From: an uncultured Campylobacter sp.
GTDB taxonomy: Bacteria; Campylobacterota; Campylobacteria; Campylobacterales; Campylobacteraceae
Assembly (NCBI RefSeq): GCF_937997465.1
Contig: NZ_CALKTQ010000240.1
Location: forward strand, 1 to 7,172
Direction of reading: 5' to 3'
DNA: 7,172 nucleotides
Below are positions 1-6,095 of this stretch, in pieces. Below the pieces are notes generated by a model. The model was not told the origin of the DNA. It made no database searches and worked only from the letters and a program-made list of their open reading frames with translations. Each line of letters starts with the position of its first letter. Positions within the stretch are counted from its first letter, which is position 1. A program made the translations under genes and the position numbers.

Positions 1-288
1 AAAGTATAGCAGTAATATAAAATACCTAAGTTTTTAGGAGCCTTTATTTTTAGAAGTTTAGTTTATAATAGAATTTTCTACTTTTTTATTGCAAATTTAG
101 CTGGAGAAAATTCTCAGATAAAATATTTAGCTAATTAAAGTAGATGCAAGACACCTTTTATCTCCATGGTTGGTATAAGATAGTGGCTATAAAAACAAAA
201 ACCCTAAAAGTCATTTAAAAGATAAAACACCATAAAAAATGCCATTTATTTATATTATAAATATCTTTTATATCGTACTCCAGTACAA
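1..288. other. Upstream AT-rich region, no supported gene
   Basis: I see no gene I can defend here. The only open stretch is codons 16-138 (+), about 40 residues ending in TAA at 136-138. It has no start or ribosome site and is rich in Phe/Ile/Leu, which is easy to get by chance in such AT-rich DNA. A 10-bp inverted repeat (70-79 with 105-114, 25-nt loop) and a weak 5-bp stem (25-29/34-38) are present but lack a convincing T-tract. Confidence 0.5.
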
Positions 289-317
289 TAGACATATACT
301 TCTAAAATTTATATAAT
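289..317 (+). promoter_or_regulatory. Sigma70-type promoter for the adhesin gene
   Basis: A perfect TATAAT -10 box lies at 312-317. TAGACA at 289-294 differs from TTGACA at one position, and the spacer is exactly 17 nt. Transcription would begin near 324, giving a leader of about 40 nt before the ATG at 363. Campylobacter sigma70 promoters depend mostly on the -10 box, so that half is the stronger evidence. The call is by eye only; no start site is known. Confidence 0.6.
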
Positions 318-350
318 TCTTCCAATTTTAAATAAATCATACTCAAGAAC

Positions 351-356
351 AAGGAG
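351..356 (+). promoter_or_regulatory. Ribosome binding site deciding the adhesin start
   Basis: AAGGAG at 351-356 is followed by two adjacent in-frame ATG codons, at 360 and 363. Spacing is 3 nt to the first and 6 nt to the second, so the second ATG is the better start. The degenerate leader copy at 3845-3879 also aligns its ATG with 363 and has no match to the ATG at 360. Confidence 0.7.
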
Positions 357-362
357 AATATG

Positions 363-3300
363 ATGCCTAAAGAAGCTGGAGTAGTTAAAAGCATAAGCGG
401 AGGAATAGTAAGAGCACTTAATGACTTAACAGGAGAGGTAAGACAATTAAGTGTAGGAGATATTGTATACCAAGGTGAAAAGATAGTTACAGAAGGTTCT
501 AACTCTAAAGTAACAATAACTCAAACTGATGGTAAAGATATAACTTTAATAGGTAAAGATACTCTAACTCTAGATCAAGACTCTAACAATAACGAAACAG
601 TAGCTGATATCTCAGCTCTACAACAAGCCATCTTAAAAGGAACAGATCTTAATGCTCTAGAAGAAACTGCTGCAGGTGGTCCACAAGCAGGTGGAAATGG
701 TGGAAATGGCGTAAGTCTATCTTCTGCTAGTTTTACAGAAGGTGGTCACATTAGTAACATATATGCTAATGTAGAAGCTATAGATGCTTTAGCTCTAGCA
801 GCAGGTGGAGATAATAGCTTTGGTGTAAGTGGTGGAAACGACTTAGGTATAAAAAATACTAATGTGACAACTGAAGGACCGACATTGTTTGGTGGCATAG
901 AGCTCTCCTCGTCTTTCTATAGCGACGATATTTCTAACGGCTACTTTTCAAATTTAGGAACGGCCATGCACAATGCATGGCTAGATAGCGCGGAAGGCGT
1001 AGCGCAGATAAACGATATGAAAGAGCAAATGAAATCGGCTCTCGAAAACGTTAAACAACCTTATCCGAACCACACGCAAAATGCTTTTACGGCAGAGCAA
1101 ATAGATAATTTAGTTAACGAGTATGCAAATTTAAAATCCGCTAAAGAACCCGTCGACAGTTCAAATAGCGCAAATTTAACGAATACGAACAATTTATCGA
1201 GACTATTTGATACCCTTGGAACTCAAGTTAGGATAGGACAAAAAACGATAGAGATAGACGGGCATCAATTCCAAAAAGCTACTGCGTCGATTCCTGAAGA
1301 AAGTATAGAAAAAATAGGCGACAGCGGTTGGGGACTAATCAAAAATGCCGCCGGAGAACCGGTAGCCGTAATGCCGATCGGTAAAATAAAAACAGGATTA
1401 AAACTCGGTGTCGGAAACGGCGAAATAGGTAACGAAACGCTAACTACGAGTACCAATGAAAACGCGCACGTCATATCCCACGGCGGCGTTCAAAAAATTT
1501 TTACTAACTATACCGATGCAGATAACTATATGAAAAGTATCGGCATGCATTATATTGACAATCCGGCTTACGACCCTATGAACCCAATGTCTGCGCCGTC
1601 TATAATTACGGTAGATTCTAACGGTAACCAAATTTCATCTTACCAGGCTTATAGTTCTACGACTCATACTACAAATTTAACTACTCTAAAATTGCCGGCT
1701 AGTACGTTAGCGAATTTGAGGGTATTCGGTAGCGACGGAGACGATACTCTTATGTTAGATGGCGTAACCGTAAAAGCCGTTTACGGCGGTTCCGGGGCCG
1801 ATAACATTACCGTTAATAATTCTACTATTACGGAATATATTTCAGGCGATGCCGGAAACGATAATATAACCGTTAATAATTCTACTATCAACGGCAAAAC
1901 TATTACTAATAGCGACGGTTTATCAAGCCATGAAGCTATTACCGGAAATAGCGGACAAGATACAATAAGCGTAACGAATTCTAATATTATCGGTAATATA
2001 GACGGCGGGGCGGATAACGATAAGATAGATGTTGTTGGTACCGGCATAAAAGACGGTCACGGAAAAGTCGTAGGCGATATCAACGGCGGAGACGGAAATG
2101 ATTATATAAACGTAATGACCGATGTAGACGGTAACATAAATGCGGGCAGATCGTCTGACAGCGGAGTGCCCGGCATCTTAGATAATCACTCTAGGTATCA
2201 CGATAGAATTATGGTCGGAGCAGTACCTACGCCGGGAACTAGCGTTACCGTAAACGGAAACCTTACCGCCGACGGTAACGTCCTGATCGGTACGAGCGAC
2301 GCTCGCATAAAAGGAAACGTCGTAGCAAATAGCGCCTCAAACCAAAGAGCAGAAATAAGTTTGGGCGAAAATACGAAAGTAGACGGAGATGTTATAGGTG
2401 GACACGGAAAAGACTTTATAGATATAAAAGGATATCATGACGGAACTAAAAACGCTATAGTTCGCGGAAAGGTCGATGCTAGGGAAGGCGACGATAGAAT
2501 AGACGTATATAACGGTAGCGTAGGAGGTCAAATCGAAGGCGGAAAAGGCGACGATATGTTCAACCTATATAAAGGATCTCGCATAAATAGCATAAACGAT
2601 ATAGAAGGAAACAGCCAGCTTCAAGTAAGCAAGACTACGGTGGATAGTAATCTTAATTTTAACGGCGATACTAAAATAGAAGTAGTTGCGGGCGGCAATA
2701 TTTCGACCGACTTAAATTTAAGCCATAATAATAGAATTTCGGCAATGGGCGATAATGCCAAAATAACCGGCGATATAAACTTTAGTGGTAACGGCAAGCA
2801 ATTTGTTAGCGCAATCTATGGAGGCGAGATCGGTACTATAAATTTAGGAAATGGACAAAACGAGGTCGTGGTTGGAAGCGGACGCAGCGGAACTTATCAA
2901 GACTCTAAGATAGATAACGTAAACGGTGGAGGCGGAGCAGATACCATAAAAGCGTTTAGCGGAGGTACTATAAATAACCTAAATATACAAGACGGTAGCG
3001 GCGACGATACCATATCCATGTTTAGTACAAAGACTTCTTGGCGTAATGGCGACGATACGATCGATACGGTTATTAAAGGAGAGGGAGTTATAAATCATAT
3101 CCAAAAAGATAGTGGAGATAACGTAATACACGGCAAAAGCATAAACGATATGACCGATGGAACGGAAAAGAGACACATTATAGTAGATAGTGCGCAGGAT
3201 AGCAATATAAATTTATCTAGTATAACCGAACACGGTTTAAGCCAAAATCATGCGGGAGTCGTTAACCACGTATACGACTCGATAGACATATCAAACGTAT

Positions 3301-3572
3301 CAAACGCTAGACTTAAAATCGGTATCGGAGATGTATTAAACTTGCCCGAGAAAGATCACGGTATAGGCGAACTAGAATCTACCCTAAAAATAAAATACGG
3401 TTCGGACGATAAAGTAGAATTGGAAAGTAACGGTAGTAAAAACGGATGGCATGAGATTACAAATGACGGTGATGCTGGCAATAAAACGTATAAAGCAGAG
3501 CTAGATCACGACGGTAACACATATTCGGTTATAATTAAAGTTGACAATGATTCTATTACCCCAGATATCTAA
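363..3572 (+). CDS. Retention-module (LapA/BapA-like) type I-secreted RTX-like adhesin, mosaic
   Basis: A 1069-residue acidic, Asp/Gly/Asn-rich protein with no cysteine and no Sec signal peptide, as expected of giant type I-secreted adhesins. Residues 1-~130 match the N-terminal retention module that plugs such adhesins in the TolC-like outer-membrane pore (KEAGVVKSISGG, VGDIVYQGE, GKDTL). TAAG at residues 102-105 is a LapG-type cleavage site. Residues ~180-455 form a domain I do not recognise, helical at first (AMHNAWLDS...NDMKEQMKSALENV). Residues ~456-900 carry spaced, degenerate RTX-like motifs (GSDGDDTL, GGSGADNI, GGDGNDYI, GGKGDDMF). The last ~100 residues resemble a type I C-terminal targeting domain and end YSVIIKVDNDSITPDI. 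Likely role: cell-surface attachment or biofilm. It is short for the family, which often exceeds 2000 residues. Codon and CpG use change abruptly near 880-900, so it may be a fusion of old 5' and imported 3' parts. No secretion genes adjoin it. The family call is firm; the ligand is unknown. Confidence 0.86.
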   Translation: MPKEAGVVKSISGGIVRALNDLTGEVRQLSVGDIVYQGEKIVTEGSNSKVTITQTDGKDITLIGKDTLTLDQDSNNNETVADISALQQAILKGTDLNALEETAAGGPQAGGNGGNGVSLSSASFTEGGHISNIYANVEAIDALALAAGGDNSFGVSGGNDLGIKNTNVTTEGPTLFGGIELSSSFYSDDISNGYFSNLGTAMHNAWLDSAEGVAQINDMKEQMKSALENVKQPYPNHTQNAFTAEQIDNLVNEYANLKSAKEPVDSSNSANLTNTNNLSRLFDTLGTQVRIGQKTIEIDGHQFQKATASIPEESIEKIGDSGWGLIKNAAGEPVAVMPIGKIKTGLKLGVGNGEIGNETLTTSTNENAHVISHGGVQKIFTNYTDADNYMKSIGMHYIDNPAYDPMNPMSAPSIITVDSNGNQISSYQAYSSTTHTTNLTTLKLPASTLANLRVFGSDGDDTLMLDGVTVKAVYGGSGADNITVNNSTITEYISGDAGNDNITVNNSTINGKTITNSDGLSSHEAITGNSGQDTISVTNSNIIGNIDGGADNDKIDVVGTGIKDGHGKVVGDINGGDGNDYINVMTDVDGNINAGRSSDSGVPGILDNHSRYHDRIMVGAVPTPGTSVTVNGNLTADGNVLIGTSDARIKGNVVANSASNQRAEISLGENTKVDGDVIGGHGKDFIDIKGYHDGTKNAIVRGKVDAREGDDRIDVYNGSVGGQIEGGKGDDMFNLYKGSRINSINDIEGNSQLQVSKTTVDSNLNFNGDTKIEVVAGGNISTDLNLSHNNRISAMGDNAKITGDINFSGNGKQFVSAIYGGEIGTINLGNGQNEVVVGSGRSGTYQDSKIDNVNGGGGADTIKAFSGGTINNLNIQDGSGDDTISMFSTKTSWRNGDDTIDTVIKGEGVINHIQKDSGDNVIHGKSINDMTDGTEKRHIIVDSAQDSNINLSSITEHGLSQNHAGVVNHVYDSIDISNVSNARLKIGIGDVLNLPEKDHGIGELESTLKIKYGSDDKVELESNGSKNGWHEITNDGDAGNKTYKAELDHDGNTYSVIIKVDNDSITPDI
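666..677 (+). other. LapG-type di-alanine cleavage site (TAAG) in the adhesin
   Basis: Codons for Thr-Ala-Ala-Gly, residues 102-105, lie just after the conserved ALQQAIL helix region of the retention module. In Pseudomonas LapA the periplasmic protease LapG cuts between the alanines of a TAAG at nearly the same position (residues 107-110), releasing the adhesin when c-di-GMP falls. The motif and position are seen; cleavage by a LapG homologue is inferred, and no lapG/lapD gene is in the window. Confidence 0.72.
1728..3060 (+). repeat. RTX-like / beta-solenoid repeat region of the adhesin
   Basis: The encoded residues ~456-900 repeat a loose unit of about 20-45 residues. It combines a hydrophobic-x-Gly-(N/D/K/Q)-hydrophobic turn (IIGNI, VVGDI, DVDGNI, VDGDV, VRGKV, VGGQI, ITGDI) with a Gly-rich Asp motif followed by alternating hydrophobics (GGDGNDYINV, GGKGDDMFNL, GGGGADTIKA). 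Ca-binding nonapeptides are therefore interspersed rather than stacked. The fold is inferred from pattern only. Confidence 0.65.
1801..1888 (+). repeat. 60-bp-spaced DNA direct repeat inside the adhesin
   Basis: Bases 1801-1828 recur at 1861-1888 with three differences, an exact 60-bp (20-codon) period. Both copies encode DNITVNNSTI at residues 480-489 and 500-509. It is the clearest near-identical DNA repeat in the solenoid and suggests a recent in-frame duplication, a site where copy number could change by slippage or recombination. Confidence 0.8.
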
Positions 3573-3587
3573 ATAATCCTTTTATGG

Positions 3588-3700
3588 GTAAAGCAACTAA
3601 AAGTATTTATGGTCGCTTTACTCGGCGCTTAAAAAATGAGAATCGCGAGTTTTTATACAAAATTTATCTTGGCCAAAAGTCAAGATAAATTTTAGCGATT
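3588..3700 (+). terminator. Nested hairpins after the adhesin stop
   Basis: Three stems follow the TAA at 3570-3572. GTAAAGC 3588-3594 pairs with 3615-3621. A 13-bp perfect stem, 3659-3671 with 3681-3693, has a 9-nt loop, an A-rich left arm and a right arm ending in TTTT. An outer AATCGC/GCGATT pair (3641-3646/3695-3700) encloses it. The 13-bp stem is the likely transcription terminator. The T-run is part of the stem rather than a free tail, so it could also work on the minus strand. Confidence 0.65.
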
Positions 3701-3844
3701 TCTATATTTTCAGCGTTTATTTTATTTAATATTAATCTACAATTTGATCGTTTTTGTTTAGTTGAAGAAAAATAAATAACTCTAAATTTTTATTGTTTGT
3801 CTCATACACAATATAACGGTACGATAAGGTAAGCTCCTTGAAGA

Positions 3845-3879
3845 CATAAATATTAATCAAGAACAATAAAAATATTATG
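3845..3879 (+). repeat. Degenerate copy of the adhesin leader and start codon
   Basis: These 35 bases match 331-365, the adhesin's leader and ATG, at 27 of 35 positions without gaps. The match includes the exact 10-mer TCAAGAACAA and aligns ATG 3877 with ATG 363; 11 of the 15 bases from the ATG onward (3877-3891) also match. The ribosome-site bases have decayed (AAGGAG to AATAAA). A TATAAC at 3812-3817 could be the relic -10 box. I read it as the 5' end of a deleted paralogue. Confidence 0.6.
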
Positions 3880-4023
3880 ACTAATGAAGAATGTAATACT
3901 ATATCTACCGAAATATGCCAGAGAAGGAGAGATAAAATTTATCTTACTTACGAAAGTATATACGTAATCAATGGGTATACCGTTAAAATAGAGGTGGACC
4001 AAAAAATTCATACCGAATTCTAA
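3877..4023 (+). pseudogene. Deleted adhesin paralogue: start codons joined to C-terminal tail
   Basis: An open stretch of 48 codons from ATG 3877 to TAA 4021-4023. It starts MTNEE, against MPKEA in the adhesin, behind the decayed leader copy. The last ~30 residues resemble the adhesin's C-terminal end: NGYTVKIEVDQKIHTEF against NTYSVIIKVDNDSITPDI, with DKIY before it against NKTY. The residues between match nothing in the adhesin. It therefore looks like a paralogue that kept both ends and lost about 3 kb of middle. The ribosome site is ruined, so expression is unlikely. It could be an unrelated small ORF, but the double-ended resemblance argues against that. Confidence 0.55.
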
Positions 4024-4033
4024 GAAGTCTTTG

Positions 4034-4075
4034 CGGCGAGCTTAAAAACTCGTCGAAAATTTTATCTTCATATAT
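4034..4075 (+). terminator. Hairpin after the second adhesin-type 3' end
   Basis: CGGCGAG 4034-4040 pairs with CTCGTCG 4049-4055 (one G-T pair) around an 8-nt loop and is followed by AAAATTTTAT. It starts 11 bases after the stop at 4023. The loop-side sequence GGCGAGCTTAAAAA (4035-4048) resembles GGCGCTTAAAAAA (3624-3636) after the adhesin stop, as if the two 3' flanks are related. Confidence 0.5.
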
Positions 4076-4151
4076 TGATCTTGTTTTTATCAATTCTAAT
4101 ATAAATTTTTACCAATAATAGTATTTAAAGACGTTTTACCAGATGGCTTAG

Positions 4152-4402
4152 TCTAAAACCAAATACTTAGACTACGAAGTACCTACAGTCTTTGGTTTTG
4201 ATAAGGTCGATAATAAATAGATATTTAAATTTAGTGTATATGATACGTTAAAAATCGCCGATGATAGTGTAGATCTTAACAAGGTAGATGAGATAAGGCT
4301 TCTACACCTAATGATGAAGGCTATTATATCTATACAAAAACAGAAGAAAGTCACACCATAACCTTAGAAATTAAAGACGCAGCAGTACAAATTGATCTTT
4401 AA
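4152..4402 (+). pseudogene. Third adhesin-type C-terminal relic, frameshifted
   Basis: This is a broken coding stretch. One frame (4152-~4298) reads KYLDYEVPTVFGFDKVDNK, a stop at 4218-4220, then VYDTLKIADDSVDLNKVDE. After a shift near 4290-4298 another frame (4292-4402) reads NDEGYYIYTKTEE and SHTITLEIKDAAVQIDL, then TAA at 4400-4402. The layout (TLKI, an acidic V-L strand, an aromatic Y-x-Y stretch, a closing alternating strand) follows the last ~70 residues of the intact adhesin (STLKIKYGSDDKVEL ... YSVIIKVDNDSI). It is the end of a type I-secreted adhesin with no head left. A strong terminator follows it, so it probably marks the original 3' end of this locus. Confidence 0.6.
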
Positions 4403-4422
4403 AAATTCAACCAAACGCTTTA

Positions 4423-4457
4423 ATCCCAAAGTAAAATTTCTTTGGGATATTCTTTTT
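4423..4457 (+). terminator. Rho-independent terminator of the adhesin locus
   Basis: ATCCCAAAG 4423-4431 pairs perfectly with CTTTGGGAT 4440-4448 (9 bp, 8-nt loop) and is followed by ATTCTTTTTT. It lies about 20 bases after the stop at 4402. This is the best-formed terminator in the window, although the gene it serves is now a relic. Confidence 0.8.
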
Positions 4458-4653
4458 TATCATTAAATTTTTATAATTGTTTATCTTTTTAATCTATACG
4501 AAAAGACTTATTTTATTTTTTATAAATTTCCTACAATAAAAGATAAGATTATTTCAATATGAAATAATTAAGCAAATTTACAAATATCAAATAAATAGCT
4601 TTTATGGATTATGACTTAATAAAAATCTAAGCACTCTATAATTAGTCAATATT
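4458..4653. other. Convergent intergenic gap, nothing recognised
   Basis: A very AT-rich stretch between the adhesin-locus terminator (+) and the end of the ATPase relic (-). I find no reading frame, RNA gene or clear hairpin. No terminator for the leftward ABC operon is visible here. Confidence 0.5.
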
Positions 4654-5352
4654 TCACCTAGCCAGTAACCTCCTTTTATCCTCGATGTTTAAACTTATAA
4701 AATCGATGCTGAACACGCTAAATTCATATCCTAAGAGATAATTTAAAAGCAAGGTTTTATATGCCGCCGCAAAAGCATGATCTGGATGATGTGAGGTAAA
4801 GATCACGCAGGTTTGTTGTTTGCTATTAAACCTTTTGATTAGGCTTAAAATGGCGTTTTAATGAAAGACATCAAGGCATGACGTAGTCTCGTCCATGACG
4901 AGAATTTTGGACAGTAGTACAAGCAAGCTATAAGTGCTAGTTGCACCATGCCACCGCTTAGCTCATCTACGTTTAAATTTAATTACTCACTAACGACTGT
5001 TATCCGTACAGCTTCCTCGGCCAACTCACTATCCTCCGCACTCGGCCTTGAAACATGCCGATGTTTGCGTTTACGCCCATTAAAATCAGATCTTTTAACT
5101 TAAAGCTATCACTTTGTAGCACGCATTATACGAGCTTGGCGCGCTCTTGACTACCAAGAGGGGTATGATCGCGGTATCAATCAAGATTTGACCGCCTTTT
5201 GCTTTTAAAATCCACAAAATAACCTTTAAAACATAAATTTTTGCCTATGCCGTTTGGGTCAAAAATCACAAGCGTTTCGCCACTATTTAGGTTAAGGCTC
5301 AAATTTTGTAAAATTTGTAAGAAAAGCTTAAATTTTCTATACTTAAGACCAT
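4654..5352 (-). pseudogene. FecE/BtuD-like ABC transporter ATPase, frameshifted
   Basis: This is a decayed ATPase of a metal-chelate/B12-type importer, about 230 codons, near the family's ~250. The natural start is ATG 5350-5352 (MVLSIENLSFSYKF), but that frame stops at 5299-5301. A shifted frame continues LQNLSLNLNSGETLVI and a Walker A spoiled to DPNGIGKN (5237-5260), where GPNGxGKS is normal. Later frames give KGGQILID, SQERAKLV, LKDLILMG, the signature ELSGGM (LSGG at 4950-4961), Walker B ILVMDE (4888-4905) followed by TTSCLD, an in-frame TAA at 4858-4860 and the H-loop TSHHPDHAF (His codons 4786-4791). It ends in TGA at 4654-4656. It overlaps the permease relic's stop by 10 bases, the usual tight coupling. 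It cannot be functional. Confidence 0.82.
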
Positions 5353-5494
5353 CTTTTGCCATTTTTAACTAAAATGAAGCCGATCATGGGAGCTCCTATA
5401 AGTGTGATTAGGATACTTAGTAGAATTTCAGCCGAGTTAACACTTCTGGTCGCGATGTCGGTTAGCATCAAAATATCCCACCTAAAATCGGAGT
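5343..5494 (-). pseudogene. FecCD-family permease, C-terminal fragment
   Basis: Only the last ~50 codons remain: LMLTDIATRSVNSAEI then LLSILITLIGAPMIGFI, ending KNGKRWS and TAA at 5343-5345. This is the typical end of a BtuC/FecCD permease (final helices with the AEIPxGxxTxLIGAPxF pattern). Just upstream, TPILGGIF (5471-5494) continues the helix in a neighbouring frame; one missing T in the T-run near 5470 explains the shift. The first ~270 codons expected of the family are absent, and a toxin-antitoxin pair lies where they should be. The permease would have passed the chelate from the binding protein (6147-7169) across the inner membrane. Confidence 0.75.
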
Positions 5495-5596
5495 TTATAT
5501 TTTGGTGCTCTTACCGTCATCTCTATTTATACTAAAGCAAAGTACATTGCAGGGTTTGAGCTATGCTGGCTTTGTCATCTTAATCTATGGCTTCAT

Positions 5597-5810
5597 CTAG
5601 ACTATTAGATAAAATTTTAGCATGCCATTCAAAGTCTCATTACTTTTATTAAGTAAATATAGTACAATTTTTTTTAAATTTTTACAAAATGCTTTCGATA
5701 AATTTGCCCTTTACTTATTATCAAATTTTCTATTATTAAAAGATTGGATAGCAAATATTTTAAAATTTTTTATAAAGTCTTTTTTTACGCTTAGCAAAAT
5801 TCTAACTCAT
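5597..5810 (-). pseudogene. RelE/ParE-like toxin relic
   Basis: The ATG at 5808-5810 overlaps the antitoxin's TGA in an ATGA junction, the classic antitoxin-toxin arrangement, but codon 3 is already a stop (TAG 5802-5804). Shifting frames recovers YELEF-like and VKKDFIKNF-like pieces near the start and SNETLNGMLKFY near the end (stop 5597-5599). In RelE toxins a similar LxGML...YKI stretch precedes the catalytic Arg/Tyr segment, which is missing here. At about 70 codons it is also shorter than the usual ~90. The identification leans on position and overlap; the residual similarity is modest. No working toxin can be made. Confidence 0.55.
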
Positions 5811-6058
5811 AGCTCATCTAGACTTACTTTTACTGGTTTTTCACCACTTGCTAGAGCAGTATCTACCGCTTTACTTAGATGATACTCTTCTATTATCTCT
5901 GCCATTTTTTCATAGACAGCACTTGGTACTAGATATGCGCTAGGGACATTGTGGTTTAGTATAGCTACGACATTATCTCCAGCTTGTTTTAAAATTTGAG
6001 CTGGAGACTTTTTTAGCTCGCTTATGCTAGCTGTGAAATTTGCTTGTATAGTTTGCAT
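5807..6058 (-). CDS. Phd/YefM-family type II antitoxin
   Basis: An intact 83-residue protein with the Phd/YefM pattern: a short start (MQTIQANFTASISELKKSP) leading into a strand-helix DNA-binding fold (residues ~1-50), the hallmark VVAILNHNVPSAYLVPSAVYEKM, then a charged helical tail (AEIIEEYHLSKAV...SLDEL) that normally wraps around the toxin. Such antitoxins neutralise a RelE/YoeB-type RNase and repress their own promoter. AAGGAT lies just ahead of the ATG. The partner directly downstream is dead, so this is now an orphan antitoxin. It may persist because it blocks a related toxin elsewhere or acts only as a repressor, or it may be too young to have decayed. The pair sits inside the wrecked ABC operon, which suggests insertion there. 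Confidence 0.88.
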   Translation of the reverse strand: MQTIQANFTASISELKKSPAQILKQAGDNVVAILNHNVPSAYLVPSAVYEKMAEIIEEYHLSKAVDTALASGEKPVKVSLDEL

Positions 6059-6095
6059 TTTTATCCTTTATTTAATACCTAAAATAATACTAAAA

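Noticed and set aside
16..138. About 40-codon open frame upstream of the promoter (+), ending LANLAGENSQIKYLAN-like
   Set aside because: No start codon with ribosome site and a Phe/Ile-rich composition expected of AT-rich noncoding DNA. It might be the tail of an older gene, but nothing confirms it.
1781..2047. 88-codon minus-strand open frame inside the adhesin, and several similar ones at 1265-1631, 2337-2531 and 2979-3176
   Set aside because: Low-complexity antisense shadows of the repetitive adhesin frame, with no ribosome sites and no recognisable domain.
1728..3060. CRISPR-like array
   Set aside because: The repeats are imperfect, in frame and encode Gly/Asp motifs. There are no identical short repeats with unique spacers.
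3641..3700. Small regulatory RNA from the strong hairpin region
   Set aside because: No promoter visible just upstream; the position after the stop codon makes a terminator the simpler reading.
4172..4354. 60-codon minus-strand open frame
   Set aside because: Antisense to the third adhesin tail relic, Ser/Leu/Ile-rich, no ribosome site.
5177..5362. Treating this 61-codon minus-strand frame as a small intact gene
   Set aside because: It contains the ATPase Walker A in mid-frame but starts inside the permease tail and stops before the other motifs. It is one frame segment of the ATPase pseudogene.
5622..5882. 86-codon plus-strand open frame (Leu/Phe/Lys-rich)
   Set aside because: It runs antisense through the toxin relic into the antitoxin gene. 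The antitoxin strand has a clear family match, so this one is a shadow.
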